A DNA stretch of 27,073 nucleotides from Erysipelotrichaceae bacterium (GCA_018365815.1 JAGZJH010000030.1:1-27073); one strand, 5' to 3'. Positions 15,186-23,089 are shown, counted from the first letter of the stretch. Program-made: numbers and translations. The notes: a model not told the origin generated them from the sequence alone.

Positions 15186-15793
15186 ATGAATACAAACAAA
15201 TGATGGCAAAAAGACCTGCTAATAGGGAACTCTGGGTGGATACTGGTGAAAACATGAATCAACAAATTTACGCTCGTGAACTTTGTCAAAAATTTAATCA
15301 CACTAAACCTGTGGATACTAAAATCAGAAATGAAATATTAAATCAATTATGTGCTTCTTGCGGGGATCATGTATGAATTGAACCCCCTTTAACATTGGCT
15401 ATGGGAAATACCGTTTCTATTGGTGAGGGGACTTATTTTAATTCAAATCTCACTTTAGTTGATGATTATCAAATTGAAATAGGAAAAGGGGTTTTAATCA
15501 CCCCTAATGTAACTATCACTACTACTAATCATCCTGTACATTATAAAGTACGATTACATGGTGAAATGTATTGTAAAAAGGTGGTCATTGAAGATTATGC
15601 ATGGATTGGTAGTCAAGTTGTCATCTTACCGGGAGTGACCATAGGTAAAGGGGCAATCATCGGGGCTGGTAGTGTGGTAACCAAAGATATTCCACCGATG
15701 ACAATAGCAGTAGGCGTGCCTTGCAAAGTCATTCGCCAAATTACTGATGATGATTTAAATGGAATTGATCCTATTCCTAAATTAGAAGATTAA
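15186..15793 (+). pseudogene. Maltose/galactoside O-acetyltransferase, broken by a frameshift and an in-frame TGA
   Basis: A left-handed beta-helix acetyltransferase of the Maa/LacA group. The C-terminal 132 residues are intact: hexapeptide repeats, the active-site THP-type motif TTTNHPVH, and VVILPGVTIGKGAIIGAGSVVTKDIP. Upstream the frame reads MMAKRPANRELWVDTGENMNQQIYARELCQKFN, the usual Mac domain, then ends in TGA at 15374-15376 (DHV-stop-IEPPL). The natural start at 15186, with AAGGA upstream, is out of frame by one base; loss of one T in the first codons (MNYKQMMAKRP) explains this. In relatives the TGA position is often aromatic, so TGG to TGA is plausible. An internal start at 15395 would give only part of the beta-helix. 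Confidence 0.82.
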
Positions 15794-15872
15794 CTATTAT
15801 CTTTACTTATAATTTTATAATGAAAAAAGAACACAGTTTATAACAAATAAAAGACTTTATGTAACGACTTAT

Positions 15873-15907
15873 AGAAAAAGACACTTGAAAGATAGTGTCT
15901 TTTTTCT
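15873..15907 (+). terminator. Hairpin terminator after the acetyltransferase pseudogene
   Basis: AGAAAAAGACACT and AGTGTCTTTTTTCT form a 13-base stem around an 8-base loop with T-run. It works best on the plus strand and could also serve the minus strand. Confidence 0.75.
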
Positions 15908-16076
15908 CTATTTTATTGGTTAACTAAAAAACAGTGACCGTTTATTTCTAGAATGATATAATCTATACAAAAGAAAATGATAAATTAGAAGTTGTAGAGG
16001 TCATTCAATAAACTCCTGTTTATAGATACCTTTGATATAACAAAAGTATTATCTTCTGGCAGAGTGATTCAGACAC

Positions 16077-16114
16077 AACGGTGGGAAAATCCCTTAGATT
16101 TTTCCGCCGTTTTT
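16077..16114 (+). terminator. GC-richer terminator hairpin in foreign-looking segment
   Basis: AACGGTGGGAAAAT pairs with ATTTTTCCGCCGTT (two G-U pairs) around CCCTTAG, followed by TTTTT. No gene upstream of it is recognised, so it may be a leftover from an inserted element. Confidence 0.65.
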
Positions 16115-16136
16115 AAGTGATTGGTTTACTTCGTCT

Positions 16137-16268
16137 ATGAGCGAGCTTGTAAGCGAACATCAAGCTCTAATAAGGTGGAATACAAAAAACAAGAGACCAT
16201 ACACACTAACAAGCAAAAAGTGCCGTATTTACAAGGTAAAACCGCATTTTACATCATCTGTTACTTAA
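16137..16268 (+). CDS. Small 43-aa open frame of doubtful status
   Basis: The frame begins MSELVSEHQALIRWNTKNK and ends PHFTSSVT. It is rich in Lys and Thr, and its codon choice (AGC, CTT, CCA, AAG, CGT) differs from neighbouring genes, which favour AT-ending codons. There is no clear ribosome site. It may be a fragment of a foreign gene rather than a working one. Family unknown. Confidence 0.2.
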   Translation: MSELVSEHQALIRWNTKNKRPYTLTSKKCRIYKVKPHFTSSVT

Positions 16269-16324
16269 AAAAATAAATACGACGACAGTTGATTTCATAC
16301 AAGAAATTGATTGCCTTTTCTTTT

Positions 16325-16354
16325 ATAAAAAAAGTATGGCATACTTGCCATACT
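16325..16354 (-). terminator. Terminator of the ECF/secreted protein operon
   Basis: On the minus strand AGTATGGCA-AGTA-TGCCATACT is followed by seven T residues. The TAG stop of the gene at 16353 overlaps the first arm. Confidence 0.85.
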
Positions 16355-16706
16355 AGTTAAACAATTCTGCAAAAAAGGATTTAGGTTTCACTTCAACATC
16401 ACAATAATTACTTTTTAACTCACCGCTAATTTGTTTACCTTTTCCATCACCAATCACATAAGTTAGACAATGATTTTCATAACTCATCTCAGGATAAAGA
16501 AGTAATAAATCACTAATTATTTCATCTTCTTTCATTCCTAAAATCATTTTAGAATAATCTTCTATAATTTTATTTTTATATTCATACATTAAAGCAATAT
16601 CGCTACTTTCATTACTGTGACTGACAATTGAAAAAGTTGTTTTAGTAGGTGTTGAAGAAAACAACCCTAACCCAATTAAAAATGATGCATATATTTTTTT
16701 AAACAT
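16353..16706 (-). CDS. Small exported hypothetical protein downstream of the ECF transporter gene
   Basis: 117 aa. A signal-like start (MFKKIYASFLIGLGLFSST) has a basic N-region, a short hydrophobic core and small residues. There is no lipobox cysteine. The mature part is polar and mixed alpha/beta (SSDIALMYEYKNKIIEDYSKMILGMKEDEIISDLLLLYPEM), with two cysteines (NHCLTY and NYCDVE) that could form a disulfide. No known family is recognised. It starts 34 bases after the ECF S-component stop and shares its transcript. GAGGTG serves as ribosome site and can pair with CCTC just before it. A link to vitamin uptake is only positional. Confidence 0.6.
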   Translation of the reverse strand: MFKKIYASFLIGLGLFSSTPTKTTFSIVSHSNESSDIALMYEYKNKIIEDYSKMILGMKEDEIISDLLLLYPEMSYENHCLTYVIGDGKGKQISGELKSNYCDVEVKPKSFFAELFN

Positions 16707-16740
16707 CTCTTTTCACCTCATTAAGAGGTTGGGCAATTAA

Positions 16741-17343
16741 TTATATTTTATACATTTTATTAATTAATTTCATTACTATAGTATTGATAATCACTGCAAT
16801 TACTATTTCTAAAACACCATTACTGAATACAGTCGTTAAAAAAACTGAAAATAATGTTTGATATTCAATTCCTCTTGAATAGGCATAAGGTTGCCCAAAA
16901 CAAATATAGATTAAAAATAATACTAAAATAGTATGTATAAAAGTAGCAATTCCACTTGAAACAATGACTGCTATGGATTTATTTTTTAAACGTTTATAAA
17001 TTAACGCAGCAATCACCCCTAACAAAACTCTAGGAACAATCGCAACTACAAGACTTAATCCATTACCATGAATTTGACCTACACTTACAAACGGACTAAA
17101 TACAAACGACGTCACTGTCGGTACTAAAGTATTGTAAATAATCGATGAAATTCCAAAACTAAGTCCTAATAAGGCCCCGCCTTTAATTCCTAAACACATC
17201 GCTCCAACTAACACCGGAATGTGCATTGTTGTAATTCTAAGTACGCCTATTGGCACATACCCTAATGGGGTAAACATTAATAAAACTTCAATCGCCAAAA
17301 GCATCGCAAACAACGTTTGCTTAAATATTTTTTTATTTTTCAT
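16741..17343 (-). CDS. ECF transporter S component (vitamin-binding membrane subunit, PanT-like)
   Basis: 200 aa with about six hydrophobic spans. The N-terminal part (FAMLLAIEVLLMFTPLGYVPIGVLRITTMHIPVLVGAMCLGIKGGALLGLSFGISSI) is the typical start of the ECF S-component family PF12822. The first helix corresponds to the one that contacts the shared EcfT subunit. The TPLG-x-PIG...TTMHIPV pattern and the TSFVFSPF segment most resemble S proteins annotated as pantothenate-type (PanT), but substrate cannot be fixed from sequence. The energy-coupling EcfA/EcfT genes are elsewhere. The ribosome site GGAGG lies 6 bases upstream. A transcript leader of about 108 bases separates promoter and gene. Confidence 0.85.
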   Translation of the reverse strand: MKNKKIFKQTLFAMLLAIEVLLMFTPLGYVPIGVLRITTMHIPVLVGAMCLGIKGGALLGLSFGISSIIYNTLVPTVTSFVFSPFVSVGQIHGNGLSLVVAIVPRVLLGVIAALIYKRLKNKSIAVIVSSGIATFIHTILVLFLIYICFGQPYAYSRGIEYQTLFSVFLTTVFSNGVLEIVIAVIINTIVMKLINKMYKI

Positions 17344-17451
17344 TTTTCCTCCACTGTCACTCTTTATAGATGCAACGTTTTTTAAATTTAAAATAGCGCC
17401 TAGTCAGTTAGTGTTTTTCAAATCACTACTATAATCACTATTAACTATTTC
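17344..17451 (-). promoter_or_regulatory. Structured leader of the ECF transporter operon
   Basis: From the predicted start near 17451, the RNA leader is about 108 bases. AAATAG (17450-17445) can pair with CTATTT (17396-17391), and TAGTG segments can pair with CACTAAC (17413-17407), giving a small branched fold before the ribosome site. It does not match the THF, TPP, FMN, preQ1 or cobalamin riboswitch consensus that I know. It may be an unrecognised regulatory leader or chance pairing. Confidence 0.3.
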
Positions 17452-17457
17452 TCACTC

Positions 17458-17485
17458 ATTATAATCATTCCAATTAAAAAAACAA
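17458..17485 (-). promoter_or_regulatory. Promoter of the ECF transporter operon
   Basis: On the minus strand TTGTTT (17485-17480), 16-base spacer, TATAAT (17463-17458). Confidence 0.65.
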
Positions 17486-17492
17486 TTCTTGT

Positions 17493-17765
17493 TTAACCAT
17501 TATGACTAATTGTTGATAATTTTTCATAAAGGTAGGATAACTTGTCATTTTGAATATCATTAGATAATCTCATTAATACTGTATTTATAAGTAATAATGG
17601 CATCATTTCATCATTTTGATTCATCTGTTTAACAAACTCTAAAACAATAATCTCACTTTCTTTTTCATCAAAATCTCCTGTACTTAAAATTTCTTCAAGT
17701 GCTGTTAAAATGGTTTCACTGCTACAAAAATATTGTGTTTCTCTTTCAAATAAATTTTCGACCAT
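17493..17765 (-). CDS. Small acidic hypothetical protein
   Basis: 90 aa, cytoplasmic. The start at 17765 (MVENLFERETQYFC) is chosen because GGAGGG lies 6 bases before it; an upstream ATG at 17804 has no ribosome site. The sequence is acidic and all-helical (SSETILTALEEILSTGDFDEKESEIIVLEFVKQMNQNDEMMPLLLINTVLMRLSNDI). It follows the yolD-like gene by 69 bases in the same direction and may share its transcript. No known family or motif is recognised. Confidence 0.55.
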   Translation of the reverse strand: MVENLFERETQYFCSSETILTALEEILSTGDFDEKESEIIVLEFVKQMNQNDEMMPLLLINTVLMRLSNDIQNDKLSYLYEKLSTISHNG

Positions 17766-17834
17766 AAACTTCCCTCCATATCTATATATTAACATTTTTT
17801 TCATTCGTTTCTACAAAATATTTCTTTTTTTGAC

Positions 17835-18251
17835 TTACAAAACAATTGAATAAATATCTCGAATAAAAACCACACTACCATCAATCAATATTAATTTCTT
17901 TTCATACTCATCTATTTTTTTTAGTTGTGCAACTTTCTTTTCATAACTTCCCCCATCTTTTTTAACATCTTGTTTAAAATATATCATTTCTACTTTAGGC
18001 TGAGTTTGAATATTATCTAATAAATACTGTAACTTTCGATTTAAAATTTCTTGTTGATGTTCATCTAATAAACGTTTAGGTTCTGTTAATCGTTTAGTTT
18101 CATTAATCGCTTCTTGATGTCCGGTTAAAGCAGCAAAGGGGGCAAATTGTGCTGCCCGATCAGCAATCGGCATTGCAGTGTATTTTTTCGAGCGATGATG
18201 AGGTAAATGTAAAATATCTTGATAATCATGTATATTATGAATTGTTGCCAT
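17835..18251 (-). CDS. YolD-like protein, partner of the Y-family polymerase
   Basis: 138 aa. The YolD-like family pattern is clear: DYQDILHLPHHRSKKYTAMPIADRAAQFAPFAALTGHQEAINETKRLT near residues 8-55, followed by a longer helical and beta C-terminal half. YolD-like proteins are found with UvrX/UmuC-type polymerases in Bacillota and are thought to act as their small partners, analogous to UmuD. Its ATG overlaps the polymerase stop codon by one base (TAATG), so the two proteins are made together. Confidence 0.9.
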   Translation of the reverse strand: MATIHNIHDYQDILHLPHHRSKKYTAMPIADRAAQFAPFAALTGHQEAINETKRLTEPKRLLDEHQQEILNRKLQYLLDNIQTQPKVEMIYFKQDVKKDGGSYEKKVAQLKKIDEYEKKLILIDGSVVFIRDIYSIVL

Positions 18252-19765
18252 TATGCTTGGTGTCCTCCAATAGTTTTATTTCTAATTTTAGTTGTTGCTC
18301 CCTTTTCTAAATTCATCCCTTTTAAAATCGCATTTTTACCATATTTCTTTTTAATAGCAATTGTTGTTTTTTGTAACTGTAACTCTTTTTTTAAATCCTC
18401 TTTCAACAATTCTTCTTCTTTTTGTAAAGTTATGTAATCAGTAAATAAATCCATTTGTTCACTATGTTTTTGTTCACTGACTAAAAATACACTTTGAACA
18501 TGAGTAGCCGACAGGTTAAATCTTCGAATCGTTAAAAAAGGATTGACATTTTGATCATACCATTTCAATACTTCTTGAATAATCATTCTAGAAGAAGAGG
18601 TGTATTGAGGTAAATTAATTGTCCCATGGGTATGTTTAGGAATCTTACGACCATAGCAATCATTTTTAACTTCTAGTTGTTCATATTTAGAAACGTTTTC
18701 TTTATCGTATCCTACTGTTACAACGATTTGTTTTGTCATGATTTGTTTATCCACTAAATCCAAAGCCAACAAATCTAACATTTCTTTTAAAATTAATCTT
18801 CCTTTTTCAAACAAATATGGGCTAGTTAAAACTTGCCCAACTCCAATGCTATGACTAGCAGGTTGATAATCCTTAATTTCTTTTATTGTGCATGATTCAT
18901 ATCCCCATGCATGATCGATGAGAAGTTCAGCATTGATCCCAAACATATCATACAATAATTTTTCATTATAATATTCATCATCTTTTCCAACCGAACATTT
19001 TGCAATATCTCCCATAGTATACAGACCTTCTTTAGCCAATCTTTTAGCGTAGCCTTTACCCACTCGCCAAAAATCAGTAATTGGTTGATGATGCCATAAA
19101 TATTGTCGATATTTTTTTTCATTCAACATGGCTATCCTTACGCCGTCTTTATCTGGTTGAATATGTTTTGCTACAATATCCATTGCGACTTTGCATAGAT
19201 ATAAGTTAGTGCCTATTCCCGCAGTGGCAATAATGCCATGTTGTTTATAAATATCTAAAATCATCTTTTTGGTAAATTCATAAGGCGTTATGTTTTGAGT
19301 TTTGAGATAATGTGTAATGTCGATAAAAACTTCGTCAATTGAATAAACATGAATGTCATTAGGCGAAACGTATTTTAAATAAATTTCATAAATCCATGTA
19401 CTATATTTGATATAATATGCCATTCTAGGAGGAGCGATGATGTAATCTAGTTTTAAATATGGGTCATTTTGGAGTTGTTTTGCATCATGAGATTGTCCAA
19501 TAAATGGTTGATTTTGAATATTTATTTTTCTTTGTAGATTAACTTCTTTAACCTTTTGAATCACTTCAAATAATCGCGCTCTTCCTGAAATCCCATAATA
19601 TTTTAAAGATGGGGATACGGCTAAACATATCGTTTTTTCGGTTCTACTTTCATCAGCCACGACTAAATGTGTTGTTAAAGGATCTAACCCACGTTCAACA
19701 CATTCTACTGAAGCGTAAAACGATTTTAAATCTATTGCAACATAAATATTTTTAGGTTTTGTCAT
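18251..19765 (-). CDS. Y-family DNA polymerase (UvrX/UmuC type)
   Basis: A 504-aa translesion polymerase. Start at 19765 (MTKPKNIYVAIDLKSFYASVECV): GGAG lies 9 bases upstream, and the alternative ATG at 19786 would fall at or before the predicted transcript start. Catalytic residues: D12 in AIDLKSFYASVE, and D144-E145 in VYSIDEVFID. The thumb and little-finger region follow, with a helix-hairpin-helix-like KGYAKRLAKEGLYTMGDIA near 245-263. QMDLF near residue 430 matches a beta-clamp-binding motif. A C-terminal tail of about 70 residues is rich in Lys/Glu. The gene is in operon with the yolD-like gene. The promoter shows no LexA box that I could recognise, so SOS control is not evident. Confidence 0.92.
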   Translation of the reverse strand: MTKPKNIYVAIDLKSFYASVECVERGLDPLTTHLVVADESRTEKTICLAVSPSLKYYGISGRARLFEVIQKVKEVNLQRKINIQNQPFIGQSHDAKQLQNDPYLKLDYIIAPPRMAYYIKYSTWIYEIYLKYVSPNDIHVYSIDEVFIDITHYLKTQNITPYEFTKKMILDIYKQHGIIATAGIGTNLYLCKVAMDIVAKHIQPDKDGVRIAMLNEKKYRQYLWHHQPITDFWRVGKGYAKRLAKEGLYTMGDIAKCSVGKDDEYYNEKLLYDMFGINAELLIDHAWGYESCTIKEIKDYQPASHSIGVGQVLTSPYLFEKGRLILKEMLDLLALDLVDKQIMTKQIVVTVGYDKENVSKYEQLEVKNDCYGRKIPKHTHGTINLPQYTSSSRMIIQEVLKWYDQNVNPFLTIRRFNLSATHVQSVFLVSEQKHSEQMDLFTDYITLQKEEELLKEDLKKELQLQKTTIAIKKKYGKNAILKGMNLEKGATTKIRNKTIGGHQA

Positions 19766-19787
19766 TTCATTCATCTCCAATACCATT

Positions 19788-19816
19788 AGTATAGGCTATT
19801 TTTTTATTCACAACAA
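19788..19816 (-). promoter_or_regulatory. Promoter of the polymerase operon
   Basis: On the minus strand TTGTTG (19816-19811), 17-base spacer, TATACT (19793-19788). The transcript would begin near 19781. Confidence 0.6.
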
Positions 19817-19890
19817 ATTTTAAGCAGTAAAACAATTAAGTTTATTGTACTTGACTTTTAGTTTTACTTTTCTTGTCACTTCTTTTGGTA

Positions 19891-19992
19891 ATGGGCGAAT
19901 CCGATATGAATGACTTTGCCTTTGTATTAGAAAACCTAAAAGATGATATTTTCTATCATATACTTCACTCTTTTTATTATAATATTATATAA
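19891..19992 (+). pseudogene. 33-codon open frame, probable gene remnant
   Basis: The frame begins MGESDMNDFAFVLENLKDD and ends FYHILHSFYYNII. It lies between the polymerase promoter and the AraC gene, has no good ribosome site and overlaps the AraC promoter region. It reads like a piece of a soluble helical protein, but I cannot assign a family. Chance is possible. Confidence 0.25.
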
Positions 19993-20013
19993 TAAAATAA
20001 ATGGGGTGATTTG

Positions 20014-21057
20014 ATGCAAAATATGAATTTTTATTATGATTTTTCAGGACAAAAGTTTGATTATCCGTTGAGTTTAAGTATTAATCAATTTGATCGCCAA
20101 GTTTTTTCACGACAATCTAGTTTAGAGATTTCTTATGTTTTACGCGGCAGTTATGAAGTGAATACAGAATTATTGAATGGTATTATTAATGAACATGAAT
20201 TAGTCATTATTGCCCCTTATGATATCCATATGGTTAAACCCTGTAGTAGTGATAGTATTATTTTGACAGTGCATTTAGATTTTAGTTATTTGCCTATGTA
20301 TATGGTAGGTGATGTGAATAATAGTTTTGTTTCTATTATATGTAATAGAGAGAGTAATAAATTAATATTGGATAGAATTAAGGAACAGTTAGGAGTAATA
20401 TTTAAACAAATTATTGCGGGTACTAATAATTTATTTGAGTTGAATAATGTTATCACATCTTTGATTTTAATTGCTAGTTACAAACAGGGATTTGCTATTG
20501 AACAATTGCCGTTAGCAAGTAAGAATCATGAAAATTATATGAAGGCTATTTTGTTTATTGATCAACATTATCAAGACGATATTCATTTAGAGGATATAGC
20601 TGATAATTTATCGTTTAGTATTTCATACACATCAAGATTGTTTAAAAAATATGCGGGAATCAGTTTTGTGAAGTATTTGGCAATGGTTAGGATTCGACAT
20701 TCGGTAGAAGCATTGTTATCAGGTAAGGACTCAATCGAGGAAATCGCCTTTGCTTGTGGCGTGAATAGTTCTAAAGCGTACACTCAAGCATTCAAGGATA
20801 TTTATGGGGTCACACCGAGTATCTATCGTAAGCAGTTTAAGCAAAATTTGAAGTATAATCAAGATAAGCAAGAGTTAAAGATGCAGTTAGATGATCATCA
20901 AATCGCTTTATTAGAACATTTAGTTGATAATTGTGTGGTATATCAGGATGAGCATGTATTGATTAATGATAATGGTAATTACATAGTGAAGGATATTAGT
21001 GATAAAGAGATTGTGGTTGATAACAATCAATTGGTGATGAAGGTAAAAAATTGCTGA
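20014..21057 (+). CDS. AraC-family transcriptional regulator of the flavoenzyme pair
   Basis: 347 aa. Start ATG at 20014 with GGGGTGA 6 bases upstream, preferred over the TTG just before it. The N-terminal part (about 15-95) has a cupin-like sensor pattern (LEISYVLRGSYEV ... HELVIIAPYDIHMVKP). The double helix-turn-helix lies at about 185-275 (DIHLEDIADNLSFSISYTSRLFKKYAGISF and SIEEIAFACGVNSSKAYTQAFKDIYGVTPSIYRK). Unlike most AraC regulators, where this is the end, about 70 more residues follow, ending in alternating strands (HVLINDNGNYIVKDISDKEIVVDNNQLVMKV) that could be a second sensor. It lies just upstream of two flavin reductase genes in the same direction and probably induces them in response to their substrate. 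The stop is TGA. Confidence 0.9.
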   Translation: MQNMNFYYDFSGQKFDYPLSLSINQFDRQVFSRQSSLEISYVLRGSYEVNTELLNGIINEHELVIIAPYDIHMVKPCSSDSIILTVHLDFSYLPMYMVGDVNNSFVSIICNRESNKLILDRIKEQLGVIFKQIIAGTNNLFELNNVITSLILIASYKQGFAIEQLPLASKNHENYMKAILFIDQHYQDDIHLEDIADNLSFSISYTSRLFKKYAGISFVKYLAMVRIRHSVEALLSGKDSIEEIAFACGVNSSKAYTQAFKDIYGVTPSIYRKQFKQNLKYNQDKQELKMQLDDHQIALLEHLVDNCVVYQDEHVLINDNGNYIVKDISDKEIVVDNNQLVMKVKNC

Positions 21058-21090
21058 CAAGGATGCTTTTTTGTCCTTGTTTTGCTTTTC
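21057..21090 (+). terminator. Terminator or attenuator after the AraC gene
   Basis: ACAAGGA (21057-21063) pairs with TCCTTGT (21074-21080), followed by a T-rich TTTGCTTTT. The stem is short, so some read-through into the flavoenzyme genes is possible. Confidence 0.55.
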
Positions 21091-21123
21091 AAAGAACAAA
21101 AAATGGGGGTAAATAGATAATAA

Positions 21124-21137
21124 TGATAGCGCTTTTA
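21124..21137 (+). promoter_or_regulatory. Catabolite-responsive (cre) site at the flavoenzyme promoter
   Basis: TGATAGCGCTTTTA matches the ideal cre palindrome TGAAAGCGCTTTCA at 12 of 14 positions, including the central AGCGCTTT core. It occupies the -35 position relative to the TATGAT -10 at 21147-21152, so CcpA bound here would block RNA polymerase. This predicts repression by preferred sugars. Confidence 0.65.
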
Positions 21138-21175
21138 TTTTACTGATATGATAAAATATTGGTGGAGGATTTATT

Positions 21176-23086
21176 ATGAACAATTATGAACATTTATTTA
21201 CACCTATCAAAATAGGTCATACGACAGTTAAAAATCGTATTTTTATGCCCCCTTTATCAACAAATTTGGCTGATAAGGGATATGTGACAGACGCTTTAGT
21301 AGAACATTATTCTTCTAGAGCTAAAGGAGGCGTTGGTTTAATTATTACGGAGGTTACAACAGTAGAACCAACATATACATATTTACCCGGTGATATGTCA
21401 ATTTATGATGATTCATATATCCCCGGATGGAAGAAGCTAGTTGAAGCAGTGCATCAATATGATACTAAGATTTTATCACAATTATTCCATCCAGCGTATA
21501 TGGCCTTTCCAATTCCTGGAACACCACAATTAATAGCACCAAGTAATGTTGGTCCCTATTATGCTAAAAGTGCTCCTAGAGAAGTGACTAAAGAAGAACT
21601 ACAAGTGATTGTACGTCAGTTTGGGGAAGCAGCTTATCGCTTTAAACAAGCGGGTGGCGATGGTGTTGAGATTCAAGCAGCACATGCTCATGGATTACTA
21701 GGTGGTTTTTTAACTCCTTTATATAATAAGAGAACAGATGAATATGGCGGAGATATTAATGGTAGATTACGTTTAACTTTAGAAGTCATCGCCGAAGTTA
21801 GAAAAATGTGTGGTCGTGATTTTATTATTGATGTTCGTATTTCCGGAGATGAGTATAGTGATGGTGGTTTAACTTTAAATGATATGGTTTATGTATCTAA
21901 AAAATTAGAAGAAGCCACTGTTGATTTTATTCACGTTTCAGGTGGAAATACGATTAAAAGAGGGAGTTCAATGCCAGCTAGTGGAACCGCTCCAGCGCCA
22001 CATATGAATGCTAGTGAAGAAATTAAGAAACATGTTAATATTCCAGTAGCAACAGTTTCTAGAATTAACGAGCCATGGATTGCTGACGAATTAATTGCTA
22101 ATGGAAAAACAGATATTTGTATGATTGGACGTCCTAATTTATGTGATAGTGAGTTTGCTAATAAATCTAAAGCTGGACGAGTTGAAGAAATTAGACCTTG
22201 TATTGGTTGTGGAAGATGTTTAACAGGTATTATGTTTGGTAAACCAATAAGTTGTACTGTGAACCCTTCTGTAGAAAGTGATTATATCGCTAAAGCTAAA
22301 GATAAGAAAAAAGTTCTTGTCATCGGTGGTGGACCGGCTGGAATGGAAGCCGCTTATGTAGCTAAGAAGCGTGGACATGAAGTTGTTTTATGTGAAAAGA
22401 GCGATCGTTTAGGCGGACAGTTATTAATTGCTAGTGTCCCTATTGGTAAACAAGAACTTACAAAAGTAGTTAAGTATATGAAGAGTCAATTAGATGGTGT
22501 GGATATTCGTTATAATACTACAGTTACTAAAGAGATGATTGAAAATGAGTTTAGTGGATATGAAGTAATATGTAGTGTTGGAGCTACACCTAAGGAAATT
22601 GAAGCCTATAAAGTATTTAAACAAACAATGACAGCCGATGATATTCTTAATGGTAATCAGTATCCAGGTAGAAAAGTTGTTATTATTGGTGGAGGTTCTG
22701 TGGGTTGTGAATTGGCAGATTATTTAGCACCATTAGTCAATGATTTATTCGCTAATAATAGAGATATTACTTTAATTGAGATGACTGGTTCTTTAATGGC
22801 CGGTGAATCTGGAGCGACTAAGAGTTTGCTTACTCGAAGAATGATGGAAAAAGGTGTTAAGATTGAATTGAATTCTAAAATTACTTATGTTGATGAATCA
22901 ACAATTAAGTATGAAAAGAATAATCAAGAATATATTATTAATGATGCGGATACTTTAGTATTTGCAATAGGTTATAATCCAGTAGCTGCTCCAATCGATA
23001 ATGTTCATTTAATTGGTGATTGTAATAAAGTAGGATCGTTAAAAGACGCTATTACTAGCGCATATAATATAGCAAAGGAGATTTAG
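21176..23086 (+). CDS. NADH:flavin oxidoreductase 1 (FMN/4Fe-4S/FAD, BaiCD/FadH type)
   Basis: 636 aa. The N-terminal Old Yellow Enzyme barrel (about 1-335) starts LFTPIKIGHTTVKNRIFMPPLSTN and contains IQAAHAHGLLGGFLTPLYNKRTDEYGG (about 166-191), where substrate and FMN bind. Iron-sulfur cysteines C342, C345, C348 and C360 are spaced Cx2Cx2Cx11C, one residue tighter than the usual Cx2Cx3Cx11C. Then an FAD site VLVIGGGPAGMEAA and a nested NAD(P) site VVIIGGGSVGCELADYL. The architecture equals 2,4-dienoyl-CoA reductase and the bile-acid enzymes BaiCD/BaiH, which reduce C=C bonds conjugated to a carbonyl with electrons from NAD(P)H. The ribosome site GGAGG is strong. It is the first gene of a two-gene operon behind a cre-containing promoter. 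The substrate is unknown. Confidence 0.9.
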   Translation: MNNYEHLFTPIKIGHTTVKNRIFMPPLSTNLADKGYVTDALVEHYSSRAKGGVGLIITEVTTVEPTYTYLPGDMSIYDDSYIPGWKKLVEAVHQYDTKILSQLFHPAYMAFPIPGTPQLIAPSNVGPYYAKSAPREVTKEELQVIVRQFGEAAYRFKQAGGDGVEIQAAHAHGLLGGFLTPLYNKRTDEYGGDINGRLRLTLEVIAEVRKMCGRDFIIDVRISGDEYSDGGLTLNDMVYVSKKLEEATVDFIHVSGGNTIKRGSSMPASGTAPAPHMNASEEIKKHVNIPVATVSRINEPWIADELIANGKTDICMIGRPNLCDSEFANKSKAGRVEEIRPCIGCGRCLTGIMFGKPISCTVNPSVESDYIAKAKDKKKVLVIGGGPAGMEAAYVAKKRGHEVVLCEKSDRLGGQLLIASVPIGKQELTKVVKYMKSQLDGVDIRYNTTVTKEMIENEFSGYEVICSVGATPKEIEAYKVFKQTMTADDILNGNQYPGRKVVIIGGGSVGCELADYLAPLVNDLFANNRDITLIEMTGSLMAGESGATKSLLTRRMMEKGVKIELNSKITYVDESTIKYEKNNQEYIINDADTLVFAIGYNPVAAPIDNVHLIGDCNKVGSLKDAITSAYNIAKEI

Positions 23087-23089
23087 ATT

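Larger units (their letters stand above)
15794..16352. other. Intergenic stretch with two terminators and a foreign-looking segment
   Basis: No convincing gene. From left to right: a terminator hairpin (15873-15907), a short reading-frame tail (NDIIYTKENDKLEVVEVIQ then stop, ending near 16011), a second hairpin with T-run (16077-16114), a 43-codon open frame with unlike codon use (16137-16268), and the minus-strand terminator at 16325-16354. Base composition of about 16060-16260 is visibly less AT-rich than its surroundings, which suggests a leftover of a mobile or conjugative element. Confidence 0.5.

Noticed and set aside
8951..15376. TGA read as tryptophan (alternative genetic code)
   Set aside because: Trp in intact genes such as the alpha-glucosidase is encoded by TGG, and TGA serves as the natural stop at 5286, 14281 and 21057, with terminators or gene overlaps right there.
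17344..17451. Known riboswitch class (THF, TPP, FMN, preQ1) before the ECF gene
   Set aside because: Conserved core sequences of these classes are not present; only generic pairing was seen, reported as a low-confidence leader.
19787..20013. LexA/SOS box for the polymerase operon
   Set aside because: No CGAAC-N4-GTTCG-like or GAAC-N4-GTTC sequence is visible around the promoter.
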